Source: Limnohabitans sp. 2KL-27
GTDB lineage: Bacteria; Pseudomonadota; Gammaproteobacteria; Burkholderiales; Burkholderiaceae_C
Assembly: GCF_001269345.1 (NCBI RefSeq)
Contig: NZ_CXOP01000002.1
Span: 682,853 to 746,852, forward strand
Direction: 5' to 3'
Length of the DNA stretch: 64,000 nt
This document shows, piece by piece, positions 47,163 through 56,509 of the stretch (positions are counted from its first letter, which is position 1; each line of letters opens with the position of its first letter). Under the pieces are notes generated by a model. That model saw only the letters and a list, made by a program, of their open reading frames with translations. It was not told where the DNA came from and ran no database searches. The translations under genes were made by a program, and so were the position numbers.

Positions 47163-49175
47163 ATGTTCAAAAAAATACTGATTGCCAACCGTGGCGAAAT
47201 CGCTTGCCGCGTTGCGGCCACTGCCCGCCGTTTGGGCATCCAGACCGTGGCCGTTTATTCAGACGCCGACGCCGGTGCCAAGCATGTGCAGGCTTGCGAC
47301 CAAGCGGTGCATGTCGGCGGCTCCGCGCCCCGGGACAGTTACCTGCAGTGGCAACGCATTCTGGAAGCCGCCAAGGCCACAGGCGCCGAGGCCGTGCACC
47401 CTGGCTACGGGTTTTTGAGCGAGAACGAAGACTTTGCCAAGGCCTGCGCCGCGGCCGGTTTGGTGTTCATCGGTCCGCCTGCGTCGGCCATTTTGGCCAT
47501 GGGCCTGAAAGCCGAATCCAAGCGTTTGATGGAATCGGCCGGTGTGCCGCTGGTGCCCGGCTACCACGGGGCTGACCAAGACCCGGCTTTGTTGCAACGC
47601 GAAGCCGACCGCATCGGTTACCCCGCCCTGATCAAAGCCAGCGCCGGCGGTGGCGGCAAGGGTATGCGGGTGGTGGAAAAGTCCGAAGACTTTGCCGCCG
47701 CACTGGCTTCTTGCCAGCGCGAAGCCATCAACAGTTTTGGCAGCGATGCGGTGCTGATTGAAAAATATGTGCAGCGCCCGCGTCACATCGAGATCCAGGT
47801 GTTTGGCGACACGCAGGGCAACTGTGTGTATCTGTTTGAGCGCGACTGCTCGGTGCAGCGCCGCCACCAAAAGGTGCTCGAAGAGGCCCCGGCCCCCGGC
47901 ATGACCGAAGCACTGCGTGCGCAAATGGGCGCCGCAGCCGTGGCGGCGGCCAAGGCGGTGAACTATGTGGGCGCGGGCACGGTGGAATTCATCGTCGAGC
48001 AGACCGCCTACGACCAGCCCGACACCATGAAGTTTTTCTTCATGGAAATGAACACCCGCTTGCAGGTGGAGCACCCCGTGACCGAAGCCATCACGGGCCT
48101 GGATTTGGTGGAATGGCAGCTGCGTGTGGCCAGTGGCGAGCCACTGCCTTTGCGCCAAGACGAGTTGCGCATTCAGGGCCACGCCATCGAGGCGCGCATT
48201 TGTGCCGAGAACCCTGACAACAACTTTTTGCCCGCCACCGGCACCTTGCAGGTGTACCGCAAGCCCCAAGCCACCAGCTTCGACAGAGGCACGGTGCGCA
48301 TCGACGACGGCGTGCGCGAGGGTGACACCATCAGCCCCTATTACGACTCGATGGTCGCCAAGCTCATCGTGTATGGCGACACCCGCGAGCAGGCGCTGGC
48401 TCGGCTGGACACCGCCTTGGCACAAACCCACATCGTGGGTTTGAACACCAATGTGCAGTTTTTGCGCCATGTGGTGCGCAGCGAGGCCTTTGCCACCGCC
48501 AAGCTCGACACGGCGCTGATCCAGCGCGAAGCCGCTGTGCTGTTCCAGCAAGAGGCGGTGGGCTTGCCTGCGGCGGTGGCCGCGGTCGTGGCCCACACCC
48601 TGCATGCCGAAAAAGCCCTGCAGGGCGCAGACCCCTTCAGCCGCCGCGATGGTTGGCAGTCGCACGGCGTGGCGCAGCGCCGCTTCGAGTTCATTTGGCA
48701 AGAACAACCCCGCTCGGCCCGTCTGAATTATTTGCACGACGGCGCTTTGAGCCTGTCGCTGGAGGGCGACGACGCCATCTCTGGCGTGTTGACATATGCC
48801 GCCCATGGCGAAGGCCTGTGGGTGCAATGGGGCAATGCCCCCCGCTGCTTTACCCAGCTCGACTGGCAAGGCGAAACCGCGCACATCTTCACGCCCCAGG
48901 GTGCGACCCGCATCACTGTGCTCGATCCGCTGGCCCACGCCGGCGAAGCCGCGCAAGAAGGCGGGCGCCTGACGGCTCCCATGCCGGGCAAGGTGGTGTC
49001 CTTTGCGGTCAAGGCGGGCGACAAGGTCAAAGCCGGTCAGCCCCTGGCCGTGATGGAAGCCATGAAGATGGAGCACACCATCAGCGCCCCCAAAGACGGG
49101 GTGGTGGCCGAGCTGCTGTATGCCCCGGGTGACCAGGTCGCCGACGGGGCCGAGCTGCTCAAGCTGGCGGTGTGA
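47163..49175 (+). CDS. liuD: 3-methylcrotonyl-CoA carboxylase, biotin-carrying (alpha) subunit
   Basis: The 670-aa protein has a biotin carboxylase domain (ANRGEIACRVAATARRLGIQ start, ATP loop KASAGGGGKGMRV, EMNTRLQVEHPVTE) and a C-terminal biotinyl domain with Lys635 in AVMEAMKMEH. It carboxylates biotin and works with LiuB. ATG 47163 lies in AGGAAGCAAAC. Length matches MCC alpha. Confidence 0.95.
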   Translation: MFKKILIANRGEIACRVAATARRLGIQTVAVYSDADAGAKHVQACDQAVHVGGSAPRDSYLQWQRILEAAKATGAEAVHPGYGFLSENEDFAKACAAAGLVFIGPPASAILAMGLKAESKRLMESAGVPLVPGYHGADQDPALLQREADRIGYPALIKASAGGGGKGMRVVEKSEDFAAALASCQREAINSFGSDAVLIEKYVQRPRHIEIQVFGDTQGNCVYLFERDCSVQRRHQKVLEEAPAPGMTEALRAQMGAAAVAAAKAVNYVGAGTVEFIVEQTAYDQPDTMKFFFMEMNTRLQVEHPVTEAITGLDLVEWQLRVASGEPLPLRQDELRIQGHAIEARICAENPDNNFLPATGTLQVYRKPQATSFDRGTVRIDDGVREGDTISPYYDSMVAKLIVYGDTREQALARLDTALAQTHIVGLNTNVQFLRHVVRSEAFATAKLDTALIQREAAVLFQQEAVGLPAAVAAVVAHTLHAEKALQGADPFSRRDGWQSHGVAQRRFEFIWQEQPRSARLNYLHDGALSLSLEGDDAISGVLTYAAHGEGLWVQWGNAPRCFTQLDWQGETAHIFTPQGATRITVLDPLAHAGEAAQEGGRLTAPMPGKVVSFAVKAGDKVKAGQPLAVMEAMKMEHTISAPKDGVVAELLYAPGDQVADGAELLKLAV

Positions 49176-49379
49176 AGCGTTTGCGGCTGTGGCTGCGCTG
49201 GCTATTGACCGGGGCTCGGACAGTTTTGGGCGGCTGCCCCTGCAGCCGAATACCGGCTCAGCCTGGGCGCGCATTCGCAACCAGGGGCTCGCTCCCACAA
49301 ATGAAAACCGACGGGCATGGACAGGAAGACCTTGCCCTTGGTGACAGCCCGGTCAGGCGCTTGCTGACAAAATAACCCC

Positions 49380-50300
49380 ATGAAGCTCACTGTTTGTTTC
49401 TCAGGCCTCTCGCCTGACCCTTGGGTGCAGGGCCTGCAACAAGCCCTTGCTCAGGCCAGCGTGTCTGCCTGGTCCCCTGGCGCGGCCCCAGCCGATCACG
49501 CCATCGTCTGGGCGCCGCCCCAGCAATTCATCGATGAGCAGCCGGGTCTGCAAACCCTGTTCAATATCGGCGCAGGTGTGGATGCTTTGCTCCAGCTGAA
49601 ACTGCCGTCCAGCTTGAAAGTCGTGCGCCTGGACGACGCGGGCATGTCGGTGCAAATGGCCGAATACGTGTGCCACGCGGTGATCCGGCATTTTCGCGAG
49701 TTCGATGGCTACGACGCCGACACCGGCACGGGCAAATGGTCTTACCGCAAGCCACGCAGCCGCGCCGACTTTGCGGTCGGCGTCATGGGCTTGGGGGTGT
49801 TGGGCGAGCGGGTGGCCAAGGCGTTGCAGGTGTTTGATTTTCCGGTCAACGGATTCAGCCGCAGCCCCAAAAACCTGCCCGGTATCCGCTGCTTCAGCGG
49901 GGCCCAGAGCCTGCCCGAATTTCTGCAGGCCACGCGCGTGCTGGTCAACCTGATGCCGCTCACCCCCGAGACCGAAAACATCCTGAACCATGCCAATTTG
50001 TCGCTGCTCCAACAAGGCGGCTACGTCATCAACGTGGCCCGTGGCAAGCACTTGGTCGAAGAAGACCTGATCACCCTGATCGACAGCGGCCACCTGTCAG
50101 GGGCCATGCTGGACGTGTTCCGCACCGAGCCCTTGCCTGCCGATCACCCCTTTTGGCATCACCCGAAAATCACGGTCACGCCGCACACCTCGGCCCGCAC
50201 CCTGCGCGAGGAAAGCATCGCGCAGATCGTGGGCAAAATCCAAGCTTTGCAGCGCGGCCAAGCGATCAATGGCGTGGTGGATTCGCAGCGCGGCTACTGA
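49380..50300 (+). CDS. ghrA: Glyoxylate/hydroxypyruvate reductase A
   Basis: The 306-aa D-2-hydroxyacid dehydrogenase has the NAD(P)-binding MGLGVLGERVAKALQVFDFP, Arg in NVARGKHL and the C-terminal His in VTPHTSART. Lack of the longer second domain and the sequence FNIGAGVDALLQL suit GhrA. It reduces glyoxylate or hydroxypyruvate. The gap from liuD (204 bp, 49176-49379) holds no convincing gene. Confidence 0.9.
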   Translation: MKLTVCFSGLSPDPWVQGLQQALAQASVSAWSPGAAPADHAIVWAPPQQFIDEQPGLQTLFNIGAGVDALLQLKLPSSLKVVRLDDAGMSVQMAEYVCHAVIRHFREFDGYDADTGTGKWSYRKPRSRADFAVGVMGLGVLGERVAKALQVFDFPVNGFSRSPKNLPGIRCFSGAQSLPEFLQATRVLVNLMPLTPETENILNHANLSLLQQGGYVINVARGKHLVEEDLITLIDSGHLSGAMLDVFRTEPLPADHPFWHHPKITVTPHTSARTLREESIAQIVGKIQALQRGQAINGVVDSQRGY

Positions 50301-50317
50301 ACAGAAAGAAAACCCTC

Positions 50318-51226
50318 ATGTCACTCCCTTCCAGAGTTCAAATCATCGACGTCGGCCCCCGCGACGGCTTGCAAAACGAAAAGCAGCCCGTGCCCGCAGC
50401 GGTCAAGATCGAGTTGGTGCACCGCCTGCAGGCTGCTGGCTTGACCGAAATCGAGGTCACCAGCTTTGTCAGCCCCAAGTGGGTGCCACAAATGGCCGAC
50501 AACGCCGAAGTGATGGCAGGCATTCAGCGCAAGCCGGGCGTGCTTTATTCGGTGCTCACGCCCAATATGGTGGGTTACCAGGCATCCATCGCGTCGCGCC
50601 CCGACGAAATCGTGGTGTTCGCGGCCGCCAGCCAAGCCTTCAGCCAGAAAAACATCAATTGCTCTATCGAAGAAAGCATCGAGCGTTTTGCGCCCGTGGT
50701 GCAGGCGGCACTGGCCGCAGGCATTGCCGTGCGCGGTGCCATGAGCTGCGCCGTGGGTTGCCCCTATGAGGGGGACGTATCCCCCAAGAGCGTGACCCAT
50801 CTGGCCGGTTTGATGAAGCAAATTGGCGTGCAGCGCGTGGACATGGCCGACACCATTGGCACAGGCACACCGCTCAAGGTGCAGCGCGCCCTCGAGGCCA
50901 CCCTTCTACATTTCGACATCGACCACATCTGTGGCCACTTCCACGACACCTATGGCCAGGCTTTGGCCAATACCTTGGCCGCCTTGCAAATGGGCGTGTG
51001 GAATTTCCAGTCGTCGGTGGCGGGCTTGGGTGGCTGTCCCTACGCCAAAGGCGCGACGGGCAATGTGGCGACCGAAGACGTGGTCTACATGCTGCACGGC
51101 ATGGGCATCACCACCGGCATTGACCTCGACAAACTGGTCGATGCCGGCGCATTCATCAGCGACTTCCTGGGCCGCAAGCCCAACTCCAATGTGGCCAAGG
51201 CCATCCTCAACAAACGGGCAGGCTGA
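50318..51226 (+). CDS. mvaB: Hydroxymethylglutaryl-CoA lyase
   Basis: The 302-aa DRE-TIM metallolyase cleaves HMG-CoA to acetoacetate and acetyl-CoA, the last step of leucine breakdown (LiuE role). Motifs are VGPRDGLQNE (catalytic Arg, metal site), SVAGLGGCPYAKGATGNVAT (active-site Cys) and HFHDTYGQAL (metal His pair). ATG 50318 sits behind GAAAGAAAACC. Confidence 0.95.
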   Translation: MSLPSRVQIIDVGPRDGLQNEKQPVPAAVKIELVHRLQAAGLTEIEVTSFVSPKWVPQMADNAEVMAGIQRKPGVLYSVLTPNMVGYQASIASRPDEIVVFAAASQAFSQKNINCSIEESIERFAPVVQAALAAGIAVRGAMSCAVGCPYEGDVSPKSVTHLAGLMKQIGVQRVDMADTIGTGTPLKVQRALEATLLHFDIDHICGHFHDTYGQALANTLAALQMGVWNFQSSVAGLGGCPYAKGATGNVATEDVVYMLHGMGITTGIDLDKLVDAGAFISDFLGRKPNSNVAKAILNKRAG

Positions 51227-51229
51227 GTG

Positions 51230-51736
51230 ATGTGTGGCGCCGAACTTCATGCGCTGCCTGAAGGCGTGCAACGTGTGGCCAGGGCTTTGCAAGCGGCCCA
51301 CCACCCCCACACGCCGCTCATGCTCGACGGTGCAGCCCGCACCGCACAAGAGGCCGCTGACGGCCTGGGTGTGCAGCTCGGGCAGATTGCCAAGAGCGTG
51401 ATCTTCAAGCGCAAAGACGACGGCGTGGCCGTGCTGGTGGTCACATCGGGCGACCGACGCGTGGACGAAAAGAAAGTCTCAGCCCTGGTGGGCAAGGTCG
51501 GGCGGGCCGACGCCGATTTTGTGAAGGCGCAGACGGGCTTCGCCATTGGCGGGGTCTCGCCTGTGGCGCACCTGAACCCGCCGGTCACCTTGCTGGACCA
51601 GGATCTGTGGCGGTTTGAGGTGGTCTGGGCCGCTGCCGGACACCCGCATGGTGTATTTCAGTTGCAGCCCGAAGACCTCAAGCGCCTGACGGGTGCGCCT
51701 GTGGTGGATGTTGCTCAAGCCATGTCAGAGGCCTGA
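51230..51736 (+). CDS. YbaK/EbsC-family aminoacyl-tRNA deacylase
   Basis: The 168-aa protein has the YbaK fold with AKSVIFKRKDDGVAVLVVTS and GFAIGGVSPVAHLNP. These proteins hydrolyse mischarged tRNA such as Cys-tRNA(Pro). A GTG three bases earlier (51227) is also possible. It directly follows mvaB. Confidence 0.85.
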   Translation: MCGAELHALPEGVQRVARALQAAHHPHTPLMLDGAARTAQEAADGLGVQLGQIAKSVIFKRKDDGVAVLVVTSGDRRVDEKKVSALVGKVGRADADFVKAQTGFAIGGVSPVAHLNPPVTLLDQDLWRFEVVWAAAGHPHGVFQLQPEDLKRLTGAPVVDVAQAMSEA

Positions 51737-51738
51737 GC

Positions 51739-51996
51739 ATGAGCGAACATTATTGGAAAAAGCTCAGTGAACGCGCCGCCCTGGTTTTGGCCCAGCCGGT
51801 GCCGCCTGCGCCCCACTCGGTGCCATCGCCTTGCGTGTCTTTGTGCCTCATGCACCCCAGTGGGGCTTGGTGCGAGGGTTGCTTGCGCACCCTGCCCGAA
51901 GTCGGGGGGTGGAGCCGTGCCACGGATGAAGAAAAACTTGCCGTGTGGGCGGAAATTCCGCAGCGCCTGCTCAAGCGGCAGGCTCAGGAGCGCTGA
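51739..51996 (+). CDS. DUF1289 domain protein
   Basis: The 85-aa protein carries the DUF1289 cysteine pattern SPCVSLCLMHPSGAWCEGCL and the following W-x-x-A-T-D-E-E-K segment. Four cysteines suggest metal binding, which is unproven. It starts 2 bp after the previous stop. Confidence 0.85.
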   Translation: MSEHYWKKLSERAALVLAQPVPPAPHSVPSPCVSLCLMHPSGAWCEGCLRTLPEVGGWSRATDEEKLAVWAEIPQRLLKRQAQER

Positions 51997-52026
51997 CCCC
52001 TCTTTGTCTCGACAGTGCCCCAGACC

Positions 52027-52665
52027 ATGAAAACTGTTCATTTCTACCTCGACTTCATCTCGCCCTATGCCTGGCTGGCTTTCGATGCCTTGCCCCGGGC
52101 TCTGCAGGGCATCAACCACCGCGTGGTGCACAAGCCGGTGTTGTTTGCCGCGATGCTCAAGCACCATGGGCAGCTGGGTCCGGCGGAAATTCCCACCAAG
52201 CGCGACTGGACGTATCGGCAGGTGCTGTGGCTGGCGCGCCAGCAGGGCACGCCTTTGCAGTTGCCGGTCATGCACCCCTTCAACCCGCTGGGCTTGTTGC
52301 GACTGGCCACGGCATGCGACGCCGATGGCACGCCCAGCCGTTATGTGTGTGACAAAATTTTCCGTCACGTCTGGTGTTCCGGGCAGGATGCGGCCGACCT
52401 CGAGCGCCTGGCGGCCCTCAGTGCTGAGCTGTCGCCCGTGCAAGACCCCGGCAGCGCCCAGGTCAAGCAGGCCTTGCAAGCGCACACCCAAGAAGCGATA
52501 GAACAAGGTGTGTTTGGCGTGCCCAGCTGGGTCGTCGATGGCCGCGTGTTCTGGGGGCAAGATGCACTGCCCATGCTGCGGGCCTACTTGATGGGCGATG
52601 CTTGGTTCAACGGCTCGGACTGGCATGCCCCGGCCCAGTGTGAGGTGGGTGTCAGGCGTTCATGA
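52027..52665 (+). CDS. 2-hydroxychromene-2-carboxylate isomerase family (DsbA-like thioredoxin fold)
   Basis: The 212-aa thioredoxin-fold protein has VHFYLDFISPYAWLAFDAL and the C-terminal VFGVPSWVVDGRVFWGQDAL typical of the HCCA isomerase group. The CxxC of DsbA is replaced by SPYA, the expected serine form. The real substrate may not be a chromene. A GTG 12 bp upstream is an alternative start. It is followed by a bidirectional terminator. Confidence 0.82.
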   Translation: MKTVHFYLDFISPYAWLAFDALPRALQGINHRVVHKPVLFAAMLKHHGQLGPAEIPTKRDWTYRQVLWLARQQGTPLQLPVMHPFNPLGLLRLATACDADGTPSRYVCDKIFRHVWCSGQDAADLERLAALSAELSPVQDPGSAQVKQALQAHTQEAIEQGVFGVPSWVVDGRVFWGQDALPMLRAYLMGDAWFNGSDWHAPAQCEVGVRRS

Positions 52666-52684
52666 GCTGAGCCATCTCCTCCAA

Positions 52685-52722
52685 AGAAAAAACCCGACCG
52701 CATGACGCGATCGGGTTTTTTT
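52685..52722. terminator. Bidirectional terminator between convergent genes
   Basis: AACCCGA (52691-52697) pairs with TCGGGTT (52711-52717), flanked by an A-run on the left and a T-run on the right. Inner CGC/GCG pairing adds stem. It can stop both the plus-strand isomerase and the minus-strand symporter. Confidence 0.88.
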
Positions 52723-52767
52723 GGAAGGAATCAGGTTGGCAAGACAGTGCTTGCCAACATGGCCCTT

Positions 52768-54882
52768 TTAGTGAGCAGCAGTGCCTTGTGAGGTGCTGCC
52801 GTCAAAGCTGGGGAAGCGCACGTTCTCGACCAATTCCTGAACTTCTTGGTCAGGCGCCTTGGTCAGCAGCGACACGATGATGATCACCGCAAAGCCCAGT
52901 GGCACACCGAAGATGCCGGCCGAGATGGGGGCGATGTCCCACCAAGTGTTGACCTTCAGGATTTCAGGCGTCAGCGAACCATTGTGGAACAAGCCGTACA
53001 TCCAGGGATGGGTCTTGACCATGTAATAGAACGAGATGCCCAAACCGGCCATCATGCCCAACGAAGCCCCCCATTTGTTGGCACGCTTCCAGAAGATGCC
53101 GAGGGTCAACGCAGGGAAGAAGGCAGCGGCTGCAAACGAGAAGGCCGCAGACACGAGGAACAAAATGTCCGCCATGCGCAGCGATGCGACATAAGCCGCC
53201 GCCAAAGCCACGAACACCAAAATGACTTTGGAGAGCGCGACGCGACGGCTGGCCGAGGCGTTGGGGTCGATCACTTTGTAGTACACGTCGTGCGACAAGG
53301 CGTTGGCAATGGTGAGCAACAAGCCGTCGGCCGTGGACAAGGCCGCAGCCAAACCACCCGCTGCCACCAAACCAGAAATCACGAACGGCAAGCCGCCGAT
53401 TTCAGGCGTGGCCAAGACCACGATGTCACCGCCCAAGCGGATCTCTGCCAACTGCAAGATGCCATCTTTGTTGATGTCCGCCACCGCCATCAGCGTGGGG
53501 TCCACCACGTTCCAGCGTGCAATCCATCCCGGCAATTGGTCCATGGGGGTGCCGACCAAGAGCGTGTAGATGTCGAACTTGACCAGCACCGCCAAGGCAG
53601 GCGCGGTGAAGTACAGCAAGGAGATAAAGAACAGCGACCAGGCCACCGACTCACGCGCTTCACGCACCGAAGGCACGGTGTAAAAGCGCATCAGGATGTG
53701 TGGCAAAGCAGCCGTACCGATCATCAAGCAAAACACCAAGGCGAGGAAGTTTTTCCGAGCAATATCCCGGGCCGCGTCATCTTTGCCGGGGAAAGGCTCA
53801 GCATGGCGCAGGGGCGGGGCTGCACGGGCAGCATTGCCGGTGCGGGCTGCGGTGTAAGCAGCCTTGGCAGCCGCTTCATCTTTAGGCAAGGCGGCAACAG
53901 CGGCTTCAGCTGCCTTGATGTCCGCTGCCGGTGCGTTGGCGGCCTTCAGCTCTTCCAGCTTTTTCGTGGCCGCTTCTTTGTCCGCGGCCATGGCGGCTGG
54001 CACATCCTTGAGCTTTTCAGCGGCTGCATCGGCACGTGCTTTGAAGATGCCACGAACTTCGAGTTCTTTGGGGTCTTTCAGCAGTTGCTCTTCTTTGGCC
54101 GTGACTCTTTCAAGCAGATAGCCGTAAGAAATCTGAGGCACAGGCATGTTGGTGTGTTTCACCGACAACCAAACCACAGGGATCATGTACGCCACGATCA
54201 AGATCAGGTATTGGGCCACCTGGGTCCAGGTCACCGCGCGCATACCGCCCAAGAACGAGCAGACCAAGATACCGGCCAAGCCCACATACACACCGACGTC
54301 AAAGGACAGACCGGTCAGGCGCGCTGTGATCAAGCCCACGCCGAAGATCTGGGCCACGACGTAGACGAAGGACACCAAGATGGCCGCAAACACGCCAATC
54401 AGGCGGGCCATGTTGCCGCCGTAGCGTGCGCCCAAGAAGTCGGGGATGGTGAACTGACCGAACTTACGCAGGTAAGGTGCCAGGAACAGCGCCACCAAAC
54501 AGTATCCGCCTGTCCAGCCCAAAATGAAGGCCAAACCGCCGTAGCCTGTCAGGTAGAGCGTACCGGCCATACCGATGAAGGAAGCTGCCGACATCCAGTC
54601 GGAGCCCGTGGCCATGCCGTTGTAAATGGCGGGCACTCGGCGGCCAGCCACATAGTATTCGGCCGCGTCGTTGGTGCGACTCATCACACCGATGCCGCCG
54701 TACAAAAGCACCGTGGCCGCCAAGAAGGCGTAGCCAATGTACTCTTTGGGCATGCCCATTTGCTCAAGGATGGCGAGCAGGATCACGAAGGCCGCAAAGC
54801 CTCCGCCGTAGAACATGAAAACTTTGTTCAGAGATTTCTGAAACTGGCCTTGGGTTTGGCCTTCCCCGCCAAAAACGCTCAT
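52768..54882 (-). CDS. Sodium:solute symporter large subunit (VC_2705 type) with an Ala/Lys-rich cytoplasmic insert
   Basis: The 704-aa SSS-family transporter has about a dozen membrane segments and the characteristic SDWMSAASFIGMAGTLYLTG core. Between roughly residues 270 and 390 is a long, charged, Ala/Lys/Glu-rich stretch (KEEQLLKDPKELEVRGIFKA, then many AAAKAA-like repeats) that is likely a coiled coil. Acetate or other short acids are plausible substrates by family. It overlaps the small subunit gene by 4 bp (ATGA), so the two are coupled. Confidence 0.9.
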   Translation of the reverse strand: MSVFGGEGQTQGQFQKSLNKVFMFYGGGFAAFVILLAILEQMGMPKEYIGYAFLAATVLLYGGIGVMSRTNDAAEYYVAGRRVPAIYNGMATGSDWMSAASFIGMAGTLYLTGYGGLAFILGWTGGYCLVALFLAPYLRKFGQFTIPDFLGARYGGNMARLIGVFAAILVSFVYVVAQIFGVGLITARLTGLSFDVGVYVGLAGILVCSFLGGMRAVTWTQVAQYLILIVAYMIPVVWLSVKHTNMPVPQISYGYLLERVTAKEEQLLKDPKELEVRGIFKARADAAAEKLKDVPAAMAADKEAATKKLEELKAANAPAADIKAAEAAVAALPKDEAAAKAAYTAARTGNAARAAPPLRHAEPFPGKDDAARDIARKNFLALVFCLMIGTAALPHILMRFYTVPSVREARESVAWSLFFISLLYFTAPALAVLVKFDIYTLLVGTPMDQLPGWIARWNVVDPTLMAVADINKDGILQLAEIRLGGDIVVLATPEIGGLPFVISGLVAAGGLAAALSTADGLLLTIANALSHDVYYKVIDPNASASRRVALSKVILVFVALAAAYVASLRMADILFLVSAAFSFAAAAFFPALTLGIFWKRANKWGASLGMMAGLGISFYYMVKTHPWMYGLFHNGSLTPEILKVNTWWDIAPISAGIFGVPLGFAVIIIVSLLTKAPDQEVQELVENVRFPSFDGSTSQGTAAH

Positions 54883-55142
54883 GATTCTTCTCCTTCTGCA
54901 ACGCCATATTCCTTGTCCAGGTTGTTCATGTAGCGCGCGTAGTACCAAATGATCAAGCAATACACGATCAATGCGCCTTGGGCCGCGACCCAAAACGAGA
55001 ACGGCCAGCCAAAAAAGCTGAACGTCAAATCACGCGCAAAGTACAAAAGTACGAACGTGACGAAGAACCACAAGGCCAGCAAAAGCCCCGTGATCCTTAA
55101 GTTTTTGCCCCAGTATTCCTGGTGCCTTGCAGTGAGCTGCAT
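54879..55142 (-). CDS. DUF4212 (sodium:solute symporter small subunit)
   Basis: The 87-aa protein has two membrane segments (LLLALWFFVTFVLLYFARDL; VAAQGALIVYCLIIWYYARY) and the DUF4212 pattern. ATG 55142 (MQLTARHQEYW) is favoured because AAGGAG lies 6 bp upstream; the ATG at 55148 would have almost no spacing. It is the first gene of the symporter operon. Confidence 0.9.
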   Translation of the reverse strand: MQLTARHQEYWGKNLRITGLLLALWFFVTFVLLYFARDLTFSFFGWPFSFWVAAQGALIVYCLIIWYYARYMNNLDKEYGVAEGEES

Positions 55143-55219
55143 CGTCATCTCCTTCTTGTTAAAAAAATCAAACTACCGACTGTCACATTTGAATTTTTCA
55201 GCCAACACCTGAGGTGTGT

Positions 55220-55837
55220 TCACACGGGGCGGTCTAGGCTGAGCCCTGTTTCCCGTTCGAGTTGGGCGGCCACCTTGGGTTCGAAACCTTTCAAGTGGCG
55301 CATCACCTCGAGCGTTTTTTCAGGCTCACGCATCTCCATGTGAACTCGGGCCATTTGGTACCAGGCGTAGGGGCTCATGGATTGCAATTCGGTGTTGCGT
55401 TTGAAGGCGAGCAATGATTCTTCAAACCGTTGCTGGCGCACCAACACCAAACCCAGGCCGTACCAAGCGCGGTCCATTTTTTCGTCGATCTGAATGGCGG
55501 CCCTGAATGCTTGCTCGGCTTCTGAGCTTCGCCCCAATTCTTCGCACACGAAGCCCACGTTGAAGTGGGCATTGGCGTTGGCCGGGGTGAGCGCCAGCGC
55601 GCGTTCGAAAAATCCCAAAGCCTGAACCATATGGCGGTCGTTCAACTCCTTGAACCCCACGCTGTTCAGGGCCAAAACATCCTCTGGGTTGATCTGGAGA
55701 ATTTCTTGAAAGACCGCATGGGCCTGGTTGCGCAAGCCCAAAACCAAAAGTGCCTTGGCCTGGAGTCGCAACCAAAAACACCGACCTCGGTTGGCGGTGT
55801 TCGAATTGGCGGAAGGCATGTGGGTTTTCACTGACAT
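55220..55837 (-). CDS. TPR-repeat protein
   Basis: The 205-aa protein has about five tetratricopeptide repeats (residues 25-185), e.g. AHFNVGFVCEELGRSSEAEQ and AWYGLGLVLVRQQRFEESLL. No catalytic motif is visible, so it is probably a scaffold. The N-terminus is uncertain: ATG 55837 or GTG 55861. It overlaps the neighbouring small membrane protein gene by 10 bp. Confidence 0.8.
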   Translation of the reverse strand: MSVKTHMPSANSNTANRGRCFWLRLQAKALLVLGLRNQAHAVFQEILQINPEDVLALNSVGFKELNDRHMVQALGFFERALALTPANANAHFNVGFVCEELGRSSEAEQAFRAAIQIDEKMDRAWYGLGLVLVRQQRFEESLLAFKRNTELQSMSPYAWYQMARVHMEMREPEKTLEVMRHLKGFEPKVAAQLERETGLSLDRPV

Positions 55838-56124
55838 GCCGCGATGCCCAATTCGAGACACAGCTCAATTTTCAATTGCACCACCACGACCCAAGCAATC
55901 AAAAGCCAACTGCTGGTGGCCAGCGGGATGTGTTGGTCCAGGATCAGTTTGGGGCTGATTTTGCGGGTGAACCAAAGCGCAGGTTTGGAGGCCACATCCA
56001 GCAATTGCCAAAAAACATTGTTGTCACGCTTGGACCCCGCCAGCAATCCCAGCAAGAAACGCCCAATGATGAACATGAGCGAAAGCTCAATCAAACTTTT
56101 GGCGATGACAATGGCAAGCAGCAT
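55828..56124 (-). CDS. Small membrane protein of unknown function
   Basis: The 98-aa protein has an N-terminal hydrophobic stretch (MLLAIVIAKSLIELSLMFII) and a second one (IPLATSSWLLIAWVVVVQLK). A basic central section (WFTRKISPK) lies between them. I do not recognise a family with confidence. It is upstream of and coupled to the TPR gene. Confidence 0.6.
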   Translation of the reverse strand: MLLAIVIAKSLIELSLMFIIGRFLLGLLAGSKRDNNVFWQLLDVASKPALWFTRKISPKLILDQHIPLATSSWLLIAWVVVVQLKIELCLELGIAACQ

Positions 56125-56509
56125 AGGACTTTGTTGATGAGGATCAAGACAATTTTTGAATTCTATGAATTGGCTGGATGTCTACCTAATCAGACTTAAA
56201 CCCCTTTAAAAAATGAGTAAATAAAATTTTTGGGCGAGCATCCACCGGCTTCATTCGGAAGCGCGGTTGTTTCTGACGGCTGCCTTACATTTTTTGGCTT
56301 TTTTGCCAACATCCGCAGGGTCTCAAATCAAGGGAAAACACCGATAAAACCGAGACCCATTTTCAGCGGATAAACAAGCGATCAACGCCGCCCAATGGCT
56401 GAAATGACGCACGTAGAGCCGAAGCTGAAGCTCATGAAAAGTGAGCGTTGCAACAAGAGCGTGTTCAGATGGCGTTGCTTGTGAATCAACGCGATGACAG
56501 CAAGCTGCC
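56125..56509. other. Intergenic region, no gene recognised
   Basis: About 385 bp between two minus-strand transcription units. 56130-56240 is AT-rich and may hold the promoter of the small membrane protein gene. A TTGGC-T6-GCCAA hairpin (56294-56309) is present but has no T-run in the sense of either neighbouring gene. The only open frame, 78 codons and overlapping the GMC gene end, shows no recognisable family. Confidence 0.5.

Noticed and set aside
49176..49379. Possible REP-like sequence (GGGGCTCGCTCCCAC and a GGGCA/TGCCC hairpin) after liuD
   Set aside because: Only short weak pairings and no second copy seen in the window; not enough to call a repeat.
52846..54933. A 695-codon plus-strand frame over the symporter gene
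   Set aside because: It is a shadow of the symporter's codon bias; the minus-strand protein has clear transporter motifs and membrane segments.
56294..56309. TTGGC-T6-GCCAA hairpin as a terminator for the GMC gene
   Set aside because: On the GMC strand the stem is followed by A residues, not T, so it cannot act as an intrinsic terminator in that direction.
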